This document shows, one piece after another, positions 23,041-35,900 of a stretch of 64,000 nucleotides of DNA; positions within the stretch are counted from its first letter, which is position 1; the number at the start of each line of letters is the position of its first letter. Origin of the DNA: Macrotrachela quadricornifera (taxonomy: Eukaryota; Rotifera; Eurotatoria; Philodinida; Philodinidae). The stretch is taken from contig JAJEKB010021076.1 in NCBI GenBank assembly GCA_022393335.1, positions 324,463 to 388,462 on the forward strand. Direction: 5' to 3'. A program made the translations under genes and the position numbers. Below the pieces are notes generated by a model. That model was not told the origin of the DNA, searched no databases, and saw only the letters and a program-made list of their open reading frames with translations.

Positions 23041-26000
23041 CCGCAAACTGATAACATCCTGTAGTAGTTCCTAATAATCTTGCAATAATGTAGTTTTCAG
23101 TTATATAGATTTCAGGTGTGAGAATGATATATGCAAGAACATAGAGTTTTGATTGTAGAATGAATATTTAAAATAATTATCATTTGCTTGGTTTCAACCT
23201 TTGGTTGAGATGAATTTCGTGCGATCTTCAAGATGATGACTGCTGGATTATCTTTTTAGCAGCTAGATTAATGACTGGACAGTCCATTGTTTTCATTGCA
23301 TGGTTTGTTGTATGGCTGTTACGGCTGATGCAAGTTTCTTGAAACATGATAGTGTAGTATGATACTCTGATATATTTGTGACTGATTTCGTTAAGAACGA
23401 TAATAATCTCAAGAAACTTGTGCGACTTGCACCGATCGTTTTTGTTTCAATACTGAAAATGAAAATTAACCATGACGATAATATCTTTTATCTTGGTGAG
23501 TGTAATACAAACAGTGTTGAGAGGATTGCTTTTGTCGATGGTAAATCTTTCAAAAATTGAATCATAGGTAGAAAATTGTAAATTAAGAAATAGTACTTAC
23601 TGGCTATGCACAAAACCTATATGCATGATCTACATTCGATGTTATTCGAATCGATAATTTGAACATTAAAACTTCAAAGTCTTAGCATTCTATAGTAGCA
23701 CTTTTGTACTACTAAATATTAAGTGTGGGCGATTGAATAGCTTACGAAGTAATCTCTTGTGTATCGTCTCGATTAGTTGAAAAATCTTAGGATATTCAAC
23801 ATTCTTGAATACTAAAATCAATACTAACATTACTGAGAAATATTTATTCGAAAAATACATACCCCATCGTAACGTAATGCGAATTTCAACATCTAATCGC
23901 CTATAAAAATCACGTAAGCAAGCCAATAAGGTATGACGATGAAAAAACATTTACGATTTTTCTCAAGGCGGATCGTTCATAACAAAAATCAAGGTTCTAT
24001 CATTGATTTAAAAGGAGTTATCTGTTCAATGGAAATAATCTTGCATGATTAATTGAAACCAGTTATACAATTGTAGATGACTGCATCTAATCAAAGATTC
24101 AGTTGACTTAGGAATGATTATTTTCGAAATTGTGTATAATATTTTCATCAAAAATGCAGCGGTTTGAAATATTGTGCATATAATATGATGTGCTCCTTAT
24201 GGTTAATAGTTAACTAAAATAGAAAAGGTGTAATTCATTGAGGCATGACTGCATAACGAGCAAAGAAAAGCACATGTTTACCTATCTCTGTTTATTCACG
24301 TATTTCGATAGATGAGGTAAAACATAGGTGACGGTATGGTGGTTGTAGAAATGAATCAATCCGTAGCCCCTCAAAAGGGATACTTTTTAATTAAATTCGT
24401 TTAAATAGCTACTGAGTAGCCTGGAATAGCTATTGAAAAATTTCTACAGATTTTTTTCATTTCAAATTTTAATCTGTTTAACGTAAATGTTTGAATAATA
24501 TTGTGGGCATATTCCAGACCGTTATGAACGATTATTCTTTCCAAAAGCTATTTTCTTTACGTGGTCATCAATCAAAAATAATTGGATAGTTTCACTGGAT
24601 AGGCTAACACTATGTTTAGTAATATCATTTATAAAAAGAACAAGAAATTAACGTTGTATTTTTGAATGGATAAATTTGTCAAAATAAAGAATGGTGATTC
24701 AAAATTCAAGACTCTTAAAACATTCGAGAGTCAATATCCATTCTGAGATTTAATAGAGTAGCACATTCAACGGAATAATGACCAGTTTTAGTGTCAACAA
24801 ATTTATCGTCTTTTTACTAGTAGTTATTATAATGTTCGTTGGAGAGAACATTGGGTTGTTAAAGATTGAGAGAGAAAAAGATATTTATTATTGAATTTAA
24901 GTATACTTTTATCGATCAACAGCAATGGCGTTTACATGAACATGTGAAAACATCTATAAAACTATTATCAAGCCTATTCACACCATCATATAATTAATAT
25001 ATAGCTTTTACAATGATTTGTAAAGAAAAATTTTATCATATTCTCGAAAAAGATTATACATTACTTGTTCAGCCGTATTACATATCTAATGTTAAACATC
25101 AGAGTCTATTGTGAATTCTTTTTATGTATTACATCTAATAGGATGAATAGAAATCATGGAGATTTTTTTCGATTTATTCGTAATTTACCTATTTCAAGCC
25201 ATTTGGGAATAAGTACCGAAATTCTTGAAGACCACATGTTATCATAAATTGTAGGGAAAGAATGAGATTTATCAATAAAGCCCTTTACGTTTCCAGTGCT
25301 TTAAAAACTCATGGCTCTCATTCTCATACCCCTACTCGAAAAAAACAATCATCTTTGGATAGTACTTTACAAATCTTATAATTATATATATACTTATTAA
25401 TAATTTTTGTGAACAAATATGAATCATATATACCAGAATGGACTAGTGAAATCAATTCTGACTCGAATTGTGAGTTAGCCTTAGAATAAGAAGTGAAGTC
25501 GAAAACATATACAATTACGTATGGATGCTCTATGCGCTTCATCTTTGTTTTCTAATGTGAAATGGACTACGAAAATATAATCAAAGAGCGACATCTATTT
25601 TCATAGAATCAATTCATTTCGAAATAGAATTAACGATTTAAAATACGTTAAAAAAAGTTTTTTTGAAATTTTATTGGTTTTTTGAATTCAAAATATGCTT
25701 TCAACTAAAATAGATTGATTTGATTTACTTTTTACAAAAATTAAATTTCTCAATAAGCCATCGAAATTAAGTTCAATTTTCATATCAATCAAGGAAATAG
25801 TTCGTCATTTTCGTCATCAAGTCTGTCGAAAACTATTCATGATAAATATTTTAAAGATATTTGTCATGAAAAAGACGAACAAACGGTCAGTTCAATTTAT
25901 TAGATGATTAATAAAGAGCGTTTTTGATGATGTTGATGTTACTTCAAAATTCATTTGATATGTTCAAGAATATCATAAACAAGCGGATACCATTTGTATA

Positions 26001-26241
26001 TATTATATTAATCAAATGTTCACCAGACTTGGCTTCAATTTTTCTTTGACTTAAATTGAAAATTTTTCAAATTCACCTGAATTCTTTTGAATTACCTCTG
26101 CTTCGACTTGACACGGATTCAAAATTTTAAAAAAATGACTTTATATAACTTCTCTCAAAAAATCGTTGATTTACACACTTCTAACCTATAGGTAGCTGGA
26201 AGATTAAATAGCTACCAAAAGATTAAGTAGCTGTGTATATA
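23041..26241. other. No confident gene
   Basis: A minus-strand stretch at 23950-23705 reads HRHTLLACLRDFYRRLDVEI, meets a possible GT..AG intron of about 51 bp, and continues KNVEYPKIFQLIETIHKRLL. It may be a small unrecognised exon pair. Plus-strand text at 25020-25250 (FYHILEKDYTLLVQPYYISN, DFFRFIRNLPISSHLG) also looks coding-like but is broken by stops. Neither can be assigned to a family. Confidence 0.35.
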
Positions 26242-27031
26242 AAGGATGTTTCATAAGTTTCGACCTCTCTCTGTGAATTTGATGTTATCTATATGAATAC
26301 ATATATAGATAGTTGATCGAAATATACAGTTTTGTAGAGAATGAGAAGAGCTATCCTCCGAAATAAAGATAGTTGAAATTGCGTTGTAGTTATGAAAAGT
26401 TATGATCATTTTATTGATTAGGTATTTTTATATGATTCGATAGAGCTCGACATGCTCCACAAAAATATGAATATCGAAAAAATTCTGATATTGTTTTCAA
26501 TACAAAACTTGAAGAAAATGAGAAAGAGTAATAAAAATCTCACATATCTTGGATTAAAGAGTATCCTTGTCTTTCGATAACTCTAGCTGATCGACCGCTA
26601 ATTTATGTTTCGAAATGCAGCGTTACATACTGAAGCTGAAAATAACCTTTCCGAGCTTCATGAGCAGATGGAACAGTCGATCAGCCGAAGTTATTGAAAG
26701 TTTAACGTACTCTCTCTAATGAAAGATAAATGAGATTTTTATTACTCTTTCTCATTTTCTTCAAGTTTTGTATTGAAAACAATATCAGAATTTTTTCGAT
26801 ATTCATATTTTTGTGGAGCATGTCGAGCTCTATCGAATCATATAAAAATACCTAATCAATAAAATGATCATAACTTTTCATAACTACAACGCAATTTCAA
26901 CTATCTTTATTTCGGAGGATAGCTCTTCTCATTCTCTACAAAACTGTATATTTCGATCAACTATCTATATATGTATTCATATAGATAACATCAAATTCAC
27001 AGAGAGAGGTCGAAACTTATGAAACACCCTT
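26242..27031. mobile_element. Foldback MITE, near-perfect arms, TA duplication
   Basis: The ends are AAGGATGTTTCATAAGTTTC and its counterpart GAAACTTATGAAACACCCTT, flanked by TA. The arms are almost identical for about 270 bp (for example GGTATTTTTATATGATTCGA versus its exact reverse complement), suggesting a young insertion. The interior is about 250 bp with no coding capacity. The AAGGGTGT end resembles the element at 48572. Confidence 0.9.
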
Positions 27032-28158
27032 TACGTTGGTTAAGGAGCTTTTCTGTAATCTCTGTAGAAGAACACAAATCGTATCTCTTTTCAAAATGAG
27101 CCGAATCAATCATCTTGTCTAGTTTTGTGATAACTATGGCTCATTCAACTTTATCAATTAATTAAACTCTTCCGAAAAAAACTTTGGATGAGTTCGTTCT
27201 AATATGTATACTAAATGATTGTGTATTGTCCACGCCAGAATGGAACAGGGGTAATTGTAAGCCTAAAGAATTGACAACGCCAAAAACTAGCGGAGTAGGA
27301 GTAGACAAACTGCCATGATCATAGTTTCGATTCTTGCTAAAGAATCTAATAAGATGGCTTAAATGATTAATTTGAATATAGAAAAAAATCCCAATCAAAT
27401 CAAATCAAATCAAATTGCATTGTTACTATAGACATAATCAAATCTATAGTAATAGTAATTACATGTTTAGGTTGTTTGATGTTTCAGTTACTGTTATTTA
27501 ATTTGCATGTTAAGTGTTGAAGGGATATAAATGAAAGATATTTTAATTGTATGTATGGCGACTAGTTTTAGCTGAGACGATTTCAGTAGTTATTTTGTGG
27601 AATTTTGGACGTGGATATTTTTCTTGTTGCTATTAACAGAATTTTTGTGATATTATATTAAATATTTAATAGTGCACTCTGAGAAAATTGTCCAAAGACA
27701 ACAATAACAAATTTTATATATTGAACAAATCAAATAAAACACATTGTTACAATATGTAAATAGTTTTCATTTATATTTTCATATCTTACAATGGAGGTTC
27801 ACGTACTGTAACCGAGCTAGACTTGATATTTTAGTATCAAAAGATAGCTCCCATCGTCAAACTAACAAGGTTAAAATATTAGAGGCTGTTGATGTTTCCT
27901 AAGGGAGATATTCAAGTTTTACGGTATTATCGGTTTGGGATGTATAAGTATATTTTTACATTATTTTTTTCATATTTCAACTGAGTATTTCAGTAGTAGA
28001 CCACAGGATTCTTTTTGAACTTTATAAACAGCATTAAGACTACATTAGTTTAGATATCTGTTGGAACTCAAGTACTATTTAATTGAAAAGAAGAGGTATA
28101 CGATATGGTTGAAAAATGACGTGTATGTACAGTATTTGAGCTTAAAGTGCATTGATGC

Positions 28159-28727
28159 CAGAGATGGGCAAGTCAGAGGTTTTTACAAGTCAAGTCAAGT
28201 CAAGTCACTGAGACAAATACTCAAGTCAAGTCAAGTCAAGTCACTGAGACAAATACTCAAGTCAAGTGAAGTCAAGTCAATAGCTTTTAAAAAGATCTTC
28301 AAGTAAAGTCAAGTCAAGTTACAATGCTTCCCAAGTCAAGTCAAGTCAAGTCTGACTTGAAACCAAGTCAAATGTTTCTTGACCTAATATGACATAATTC
28401 AGCTCGAAAACTTACCATGAACTCTTATTTAGGTAGCAGTCATGCATAGTTTATCAAACTATTTGTTTGTCTTCCTTTCAATATTGATAGTTGGTCTTAA
28501 TTTCCAAAGAAACAGATGTATGAAGAACATAATCAGATCGGTTTTCCTTAGTTGACTTGTGACTTGACCTACAAGACAATATTCAAGTCCAGTCAAGTCA
28601 AGTCATAAAACTTCTCAAGTCAAGTCAAGTCAAGTCAAGTCAAGTCATACATACCTTCAAGTCAAGTCAGATTTGACTTGACTTGACTTGACTTAAGTCA
28701 AAAAATGACTTGACTTGCCCATCTCTG
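28159..28727. mobile_element. hAT-type MITE with 8-bp duplication and CAAGT pentamer core
   Basis: The ends CAGAGATGGGCAAGTCA and TGACTTGCCCATCTCTG are inverted repeats. They are flanked by perfect 8-bp direct repeats ATTGATGC at 28151-28158 and 28728-28735. CAG(A/G)GRTGGGCAA ends and 8-bp duplications are hallmarks of hAT transposons. Much of the element is (AAGTC)n, forward in the left part and mostly inverted near the right end, so it folds on itself. Confidence 0.92.
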
Positions 28728-29212
28728 ATTGATGCGTCACTTGGTGGTCTAAAAGACTTTTCATGTATTATGTAATCGTTGACTGAAATACGTAGACGAC
28801 ATTTCATGTTGTCAAAAACCCTTGATTTTTTCCGATTAATTATGATACCGTATGAAAATAGTGATCAATTCTCATTTCTTTTGCGATACAGTGAAACACA
28901 CTGTCGATCAACCCTGATGAATTGTTGGTAAAATCGCATAGATAATGAACATTTTTTCAGGTTTACAGCACGAAACATCATAGATGACAGTCATTTCAAA
29001 TCCGCATCACCGGTAATCGGCAGACGTTCGATGATCTTAACGAGATGCAATGTTAAATTTCGGTTATGAGCTGATTTTTACAATTTATAATAAAGTCCTA
29101 GTGTTAGTGCAAGAGGGATGGTTTCAAAAAGAAAAAAACAAATTGTAATATGAGAATAGTTAGTCTTGACCATTTCTTTGCGATTAGTATTAAGAAATCA
29201 CCGTTAAATATA

Positions 29213-30206
29213 CAGCTTGATTCCGTTATTTTTAATAGTTTTTTATAGTTCGCTGTATTTATGTAAAACATTGAAAGTTTTTTATTTTGATACAGTTGGA
29301 TAGAGCATCGACTATTCTACCGAATCATATAGTTTACATTTCATCTCCACTGATTCTAGTCCAAAAAAACAGATAAATCGTCAAAGTAACAAAAAGAAAA
29401 TTTTGCACTTTTTTAATACGCACGAAGAATAAATGGCTGCATTTTTCATTAATTTTTGTATCGTCTCATATATTTTATTAAAAAACAAAATATACCAGAA
29501 GATGCAGCGTGAAAAGCTCTACAATCTACTAGATAAAGCTGATTTTAATCGCACGCTTTTCATTTTTAGAAAGAGGAAAATTCAGTACAACCAATTTTCA
29601 CTGTTGAAAAAAAAACTTTTTCTGCACAAATAACAGATTTGTTTTCTAATTTTACATTTTTATCATATAATGTCTCTGTAAAAAAAAAGTAAACTATATC
29701 AAAAGATGCAGCGTGAAAAGCTCTATAACTTATGCAGTGAAGTCTATCGTAATTTAAAAGAATATTTAAAAAGATATTTAAAAAATGTCATGGGAACAAT
29801 TTTTGCACGAGTAAAATGGAATAGTTCAAAACTTTTTGTTCAGTTTGAAGGAAAAAAACAAAAACTATAAAGCGCCTTGTCTTATGTAAAGTGTAGAGCT
29901 TTTCACGCTGCATCTTCTGGTATATTTTGTTTTTTAATAAAATGTATGAGATGATACAAAAATAAAATGAAAAATGCAGTGATTTATTCTTCGTGCGTAT
30001 TAGAAATAAGAAAAGTGCAAAATATTTATTTTCTTTGAAGATTTATCTGTTTTTTTGGACTAGAACTAATGGGGATGAAATGCAAACTATATGATTCGAT
30101 AGAGTAGTCGATGCTCTATCCAACTGTGTCAAAATAAAAAACTTTCAATGTTTTACATAAATACAGCGAACTATAAAAAACTATTAAAAATAACGGAATC
30201 AAGCTG
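29213..30206. mobile_element. TA-flanked foldback MITE inserted in the transposon
   Basis: CAGCTTGATTCCGTTATTTT pairs with AAAATAACGGAATCAAGCTG, and TA flanks both ends (29211-29212, 30207-30208). The arms are about 290 bp. Three copies of the word GATGCAGCGTGAAAAGCTCT (29501, 29705, and inverted at 29895-29914) lie inside. A reading frame starting at ATG 30148 begins inside the right arm and then enters the transposase by chance. Confidence 0.9.
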
Positions 30207-30282
30207 TACTATCAAAGAAGTATTCTCTTTCCTTCTCTGCTACATCTATCGAGTAAAAACGTTTATTTCATCAAATAAAAAC

Positions 30283-31620
30283 ATGAATTTATTGAATATC
30301 GCTAAACATCTTTTCCATTTGGCTCAAACTGAATGTGGAATTGAAGATTCTCCAACAACCAACGATGAAATTTTTACTGCACAAAGGTTATTTGAAGTTC
30401 TGAAGTCATTCAGAGATAGCTACTTTAGTGAAGTGTATACTCACGATACCCTCGAATGTGAAGATGAATATGATGAAATGACTGATGAAGAAGAAAGTGA
30501 TGATGAAATAATGGATGAAGAGGAGAGCGACAATGAAATGGATGATTATGATGAGAACGAACAGTTTGATTTAAAAAGTCATTTTACACTAGATGAAATG
30601 GAAAACATAATCGAATGGGTTGAACAACATCCAAATGCTAGATTTGCTACTATTTCTAATCGGTTTAAAAAGATCAAACATAGGAATTATATTACAAGAT
30701 TTAGACAATACATCGAAAAAGATGGTACGAGGTTACAAAAATTAAAACAAATTAAAGAGTTTATGTTTGATGAATTTTGTCAGAAGAGAACAATTGAAAA
30801 AGAAGCCGTTCATGATGCTGATCTTGAACTTTATCCCATTCAAAAAGCAAGAGAACTGAATTGGGATACATTCAAGGTTGGAAAAACGTTTATCAATAGT
30901 TTTACAAGAGAAAATAGAATATCATCAAGAAGATATAACAAAATTATTACATGAACTAAACCAAACAGAAAAGTTTGTAGTTTAAATGGTACGTAAACTT
31001 TTCTCTAAATACATATGTCTTAATGTCATACACATATGTTTTAGATGCTCACAATTGGATAGAAAGTAAAAGATCTTTAATAGCAAAGTATTCTGCCAAT
31101 GAAGTCTTAAATAGCGATCATTATTCATATCAACAAGAATATATACCTCCTTTCTTTTACTAGTGAAAGAACAACAGAAGTGACCGTTAAAAAAAATAAT
31201 ATAACGCATTCTTATACAGTTTAACCAGTTACATCAGCGAATGGATATTTATTGGACAAATTCTTACTCATCCTTAAAGAAAAGGAAAACCAATTTGGTC
31301 AGAGGGTGCAAAAAAATTTATTCGTACCACGAAATGTTGTTGTAAGAGCATCAAAATCCGGAAAGAGCAGTGGTGAAAAGCATCACACTATTTAAATGAA
31401 GTTCTTCGTCCTTTGGTTGGTAAAAAATTTCTTCTCTTCCTTGATTGTTGGAAAACTCAGGCTGATCTAACAAAGTTTAGAGCAGTTTTTCCTAATCAAG
31501 ATAGTCAGTTACTGATTTTTTCTGAAGGAACAACCGGTTATATTCAACCACAAGATCTTTCTTTGTTTCGTTCATGGCGATTTATTTATGAAAAAATCGA
31601 ACAGAAACTACTATAAGTGA
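30283..31620 (+). pseudogene. DDE transposase of the 27.8-32.3 kb element, decayed
   Basis: The N-terminal part, from ATG 30283 to 30954, is open. It has an acidic segment rich in D/E (about 60 residues in), then FTLDEMENIIEWVEQHPNAR and a CENP-B/Tc5-like helix-turn-helix region ending TFINSFTRENRISSRRYNKI. Downstream, fragments in two frames read ITHSYTV, a stop, PVTSANGYLLDKFL, then NLFVPRNVVVRASKSGKS and, at 31413-31613, KKFLLFLDCWKTQADLTKFR followed by GTTGYIQPQDLSLFRSW. This is the DDE endonuclease core of pogo-like Tc1/mariner transposases (D.W..., .TT..IQP.D...FR.W). Several stops and a frame change make it inactive. A MITE ends about 75 bp before the presumed start. Confidence 0.82.
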
Positions 31621-32296
31621 TCGTCAGTATTTCATCAACATGTATTCTGTTATTCACAACCAGCTATAAGCTTCAAAATTTAAAAATCTCATTAAGGACG
31701 GATTTAAACAAACTGGATTAATAAATGAAACAATTGGACAGATTGACAAACCAAAAGATATTTGTTTCAAATTTTACGATCTATACTGTTCAACTAAGAA
31801 CTGCAACGAACGAACACTTTTAATGTGTGTTTGGTGTGAAAAAGTTCTGTGCTACTATCATCTGATTGAAGATATACATCTGGACTTGTAATATATTTGT
31901 TAAAATAGTATGTTGTGCATTCGATTGTTTTCGGTTGAAATAAAATCAGAACTATTCCCGTTAAAGATTCTGATAAGTACTAACTGATCTTTATCCATAT
32001 TAATAACACTTAAGTTCCAACAGATATCTAAACTAATGTAGTCTTAATGCTATTTATAAAGTTCAGAAAGAATCCTGTAGTCTACTACTCAAATACTCAG
32101 TTGAAATATGGAAAAAATAATGTAAAAATATACTTATACATCCCAAACCGATAATACCGTAAAAATTGAATATCTCCCTTAGGAAACATCAACAGCCTCT
32201 AATATTTTAACTTTGTTAGTTTGACGATGGGAGCTATCTTTTGATACTAAAATATCACGTCTAGCTCGGTTACAGTACGCGAACCTCCATTGTAAG

Positions 32297-32945
32297 AGCG
32301 TTCATTTGATGTAAATAAATCTAGGTTTTTCGCTTATCACTTGTCACACCTCCATTGTTAATGAACACTCTTTATGTTAATATTTGGAAGTGTTTTACCT
32401 ATAATTTTTTTACTAAGACAGCAAGAACACATAATTATTTTACATCTGAGATAAGTATATTTAATTCAACACTTCTACATGATTTTCACTGAAATCCCCG
32501 AGGCATACCTGGAGATGTTCCCTTATAAGAGAAGAGAAGCACAAGACTATATAGCTAAAGAAGAAAATACTTCTGAATGCATTTGAAGAGTCGATCAAAT
32601 GCCTACATGAACAAAGTGCCCTTATTAGAGAGTTGACCGTATAGGAATGTTTTAGCACATGTTAAATATTCAAACGAATATATAACGTGATTTATAGTTA
32701 GTTCAAGGTGATCCATGACAGAGATATGTGTCGAGTCGTGATGATCATTAAAAAAATAGTTCTTGCTGTCGGTTTCATGAACACTTTTGAATGTTATCGA
32801 ACATTTCTATTTTTAGACGATGATTTTATTCAAATATTTTAACCTTCTTAAAAATGAACAAAATCTATCAGAAAAAAAGCTTTTTCTATCGATGTCTATA
32901 TGATAGTATTTTCGTGTATGAGAGAAACGTAATCTTTCGACACGA
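32297..32945. other. No gene supported
   Basis: CACACCTCCATTGTTAATGA near 32346 weakly resembles the outer end of the adjacent transposon. The 65-codon minus frame at 32461 has no family signature. Confidence 0.4.
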
Positions 32946-35900
32946 TCATGGATTGGCAAGTGTATAAATCTCGGTAATATTTAATTCTCTTGAATAAACA
33001 CGAAATTCATCAATATATCCATAATAAACATCAAAAACAATTGATTGAGTACTACATGGACCCCCAGTACTGATTTGAGTTCCTTGAATATAATTTCCTA
33101 ATGTTAATGCCATCACTTGACCTGAAGCTGAATATACTCTAGCACCTGTTGTACCAATGAATGTTCCGTTAATATATAATTGAAGTCCATTTGTTATCGA
33201 ATAAGTACCAGCAACATGTGTCCAAATATTAGCCGGTAAAATAGGACCAACGACTTGTGCATCTATTCCACCCCATCCAGTAATTATTATTTGTCCAGTA
33301 GAAGAAAATCCCATTGATTCAACACACCATCCTTGTCCATTTATTTCTGTTGACAATTGAACAAGAATTGATCCTCGAATTGATGATGGACGAACCCATA
33401 GTGCAATTGAATATGGATAATCTGATATACCAAGATAAACGAATCCACCAATCTAGAAATATTCTTATTTGAAATTCTTCTATCGTATAATGTTTTCTAC
33501 CTGATAATAAGATGAAGTTGAAGTAAAACTAATCGCTTGATTAACTCTTCCACTGACTGATGTAATATTAACTGTTTTTATAGTAAGAGTAAGTGGACCT
33601 GAATCATAATAATATCCATTATCAAATGAATTCCATGTAACTAATGTTGCATCATTTAATATTTCACTAGAATTTTTTGCTCGCATAACTAAGGATACTT
33701 CATCGATATACCTAAATAGAATTCTTTCATTTGAAAAAACAAAAAGAAATCGTATATGTATTTTTAATCTTACCCATTAAAATAATTTGGAATACCAGGA
33801 GTTTGTTCAGTTTTTCCAATAACAATTGCGCCTGATGTACCTTGATAAGGTGATGATGATCGACTTCCATCTAATTTTCCGTTTAAATAAATTTTTTGAG
33901 TTGATGATGAATAATCATACACAAAAGCAACATGATACCAAGTATTATTTTGAATTTTAGTTGAACCAAGTAAATCATCACCATAAAAAGCCATATAAGG
34001 TTTAAAATTTCGAATTAGATAATGTAATGATTGATCTTGTGTTCGTGCATAATATTGACCAAATAATCCATAATCATTATTTTCGAATGAAATACAGTAA
34101 AACCACAATTCAACAGTAAAACTTGTAAAAGTTAGATTTCGATAAGTTGATACAGTGACATATTAAGAATTTGATCGATCGATGAATAAAGCTGAACCAT
34201 AACCATCTATTCCAGGAATTCTATATGTTGCAGAATTAACAATGGATCCATTGTAAATTGATAAACTATCAAGAGTATTATTATCAAATAACCATAAACT
34301 TGGTCCATCACTTATTGATGTTGTTGTCGCTAATGTATTAAAAAATAGTTTTTAGCTAAAAACAAATCAGATTACTTGTTGTTTCTGTAGTTGTTGTTGA
34401 TGTACTACTTGTAGTTGTCGCTAGATCAACATATCATTATATAAAAAAAGAAAACAAATAAATAGTTTCATATCTTACTCGCACTTGTTGTACTTACTAT
34501 GTAAAACAAAAAAATAATTAATAAGAATATTTACTAACGAGTGGCGCAGAGAAAACCACTGACTTTTGATAGGCTATCTTATCAAGTCAGACTGAATGAG
34601 ATAGTTTCGTTTTGATGTTAAAAGATAGAATTTTGTGTAGATTTTATTGATATGTTCTTTGTGAAATGAGCGTATATCTTTCTCTTGTTGCATTAAAGCT
34701 ACTGAACACCACATAACTATCGTATCCTCAACTGAAAAATGAGACTTTTGAACTGAAATTTTCGCCAGGGAATTGTAGTCCAAAAATTTATTCTTTTTAC
34801 TAGCCGATGCAGAATTTTTTGGTGTATTTAGTGGTATCTTGATTTTTTTAAACTTAATTGTTTCCCCAATCGACTCTTTCCTTCGAAATTCCTGTCATGA
34901 GTCTTCAGGGAGTTGTATAGGTGAAAAACTCTCCTAAAACTTCCCGAGGAGTCCCTCAAAAATTTCCATAAATCTAGAATTTTCAGAGCGTTCCAATTGT
35001 GCCTTTATAGAGGAACCCTGATAATTCATCTACTCCCTAGGGAGTCCTTGAATTCCTTCTGAACTCCCCAGAGATTTTTCGAGGAAGTCTGGACTAGAGT
35101 TCTGCTTCAAAAAGTATAAGCTTTAAGAAAATACCTTCGATCAATAGAATCGTACTTTGCATTGCCAATTATCTTGAAACTTGGTTTCACAAAAAGCTAC
35201 TCTTTCTATATTAGTAGATGTAAAATTTCAAGCGCTACATAGTGCTCTTCATTATAAGACCTGAATTCCTTTTCTAAACTAGTGATGAGGCTGAAATTTT
35301 TTGCCTAATATGAAAAGGCACCAAAAATGGACGATTAGACATTTTTTTATAAGTGATTTTTTTCAAATGACGAAACTTTGTTTCCATACTTAGTATTTAA
35401 TCTCAGAAACATGCGTCTCCGTAATTTTTGATGCGGCATTTGAATAGTCTATGTAGAATCGTTTAACAATGAAAACTAGCCCTTTATTCCAGTAAAATGC
35501 TAAGCAGGCGATGTTTTTGTAGTACCCAGTACCTTTCGTGTTACAAAGGAAGGACTAATGTTCATTTCGCAGAGAACATATCAATAAAAACCGGTGGAAA
35601 ATTCTCTATCTTTTGACATCAGAACGAAAATTTCTCACCTAGTCTAACTTGAGAAAATAGCTTATCAAAAGCCAGCAATTTCCTCTGTGCCACTCGTTAT
35701 ATAAAATCGTTGTTATCGCTGTATTCAAACAATGAGAAGGAAGAAAATATATAGAAAAGATAGCTTACTCGTTATTGTTGCTGATTGTTCAGATAAATTT
35801 TGTGTTGCTATTTTAATACAAAATACCAAAAATTATATGAAAAAATTTTTAAACATTCTATAATGGTAACATTCCTATAGAAAGCTTCCTCACGAAATTG

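Larger units (their letters stand above)
27785..32296 (+). mobile_element. 4.5-kb Tc1/pogo-type transposon with about 290-bp TIRs
   Basis: The left repeat (27785-28075) and right repeat (32005-32296) are inverted copies: TTACAATGGAGGTTC at the outer ends, AAGATAGCTCCCATCGTCAA inside, and GATATCTGTTGGAAC at the inner ends. TA at each outer edge fits a TA target duplication. The interior holds a decayed DDE transposase (30283-31620) and two later insertions, a hAT MITE (28159-28727) and a TA-flanked MITE (29213-30206). Confidence 0.88.

Noticed and set aside
23690..23950. Minus-strand small gene with a possible 51-bp intron
   Set aside because: The splice sites are weak and no family is recognisable; kept only as a remark in the region entry.
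30148..30282. Upstream extension of the transposase frame
   Set aside because: The first 20 codons lie in the right arm of an inserted MITE; ATG 30283 is a more plausible start.
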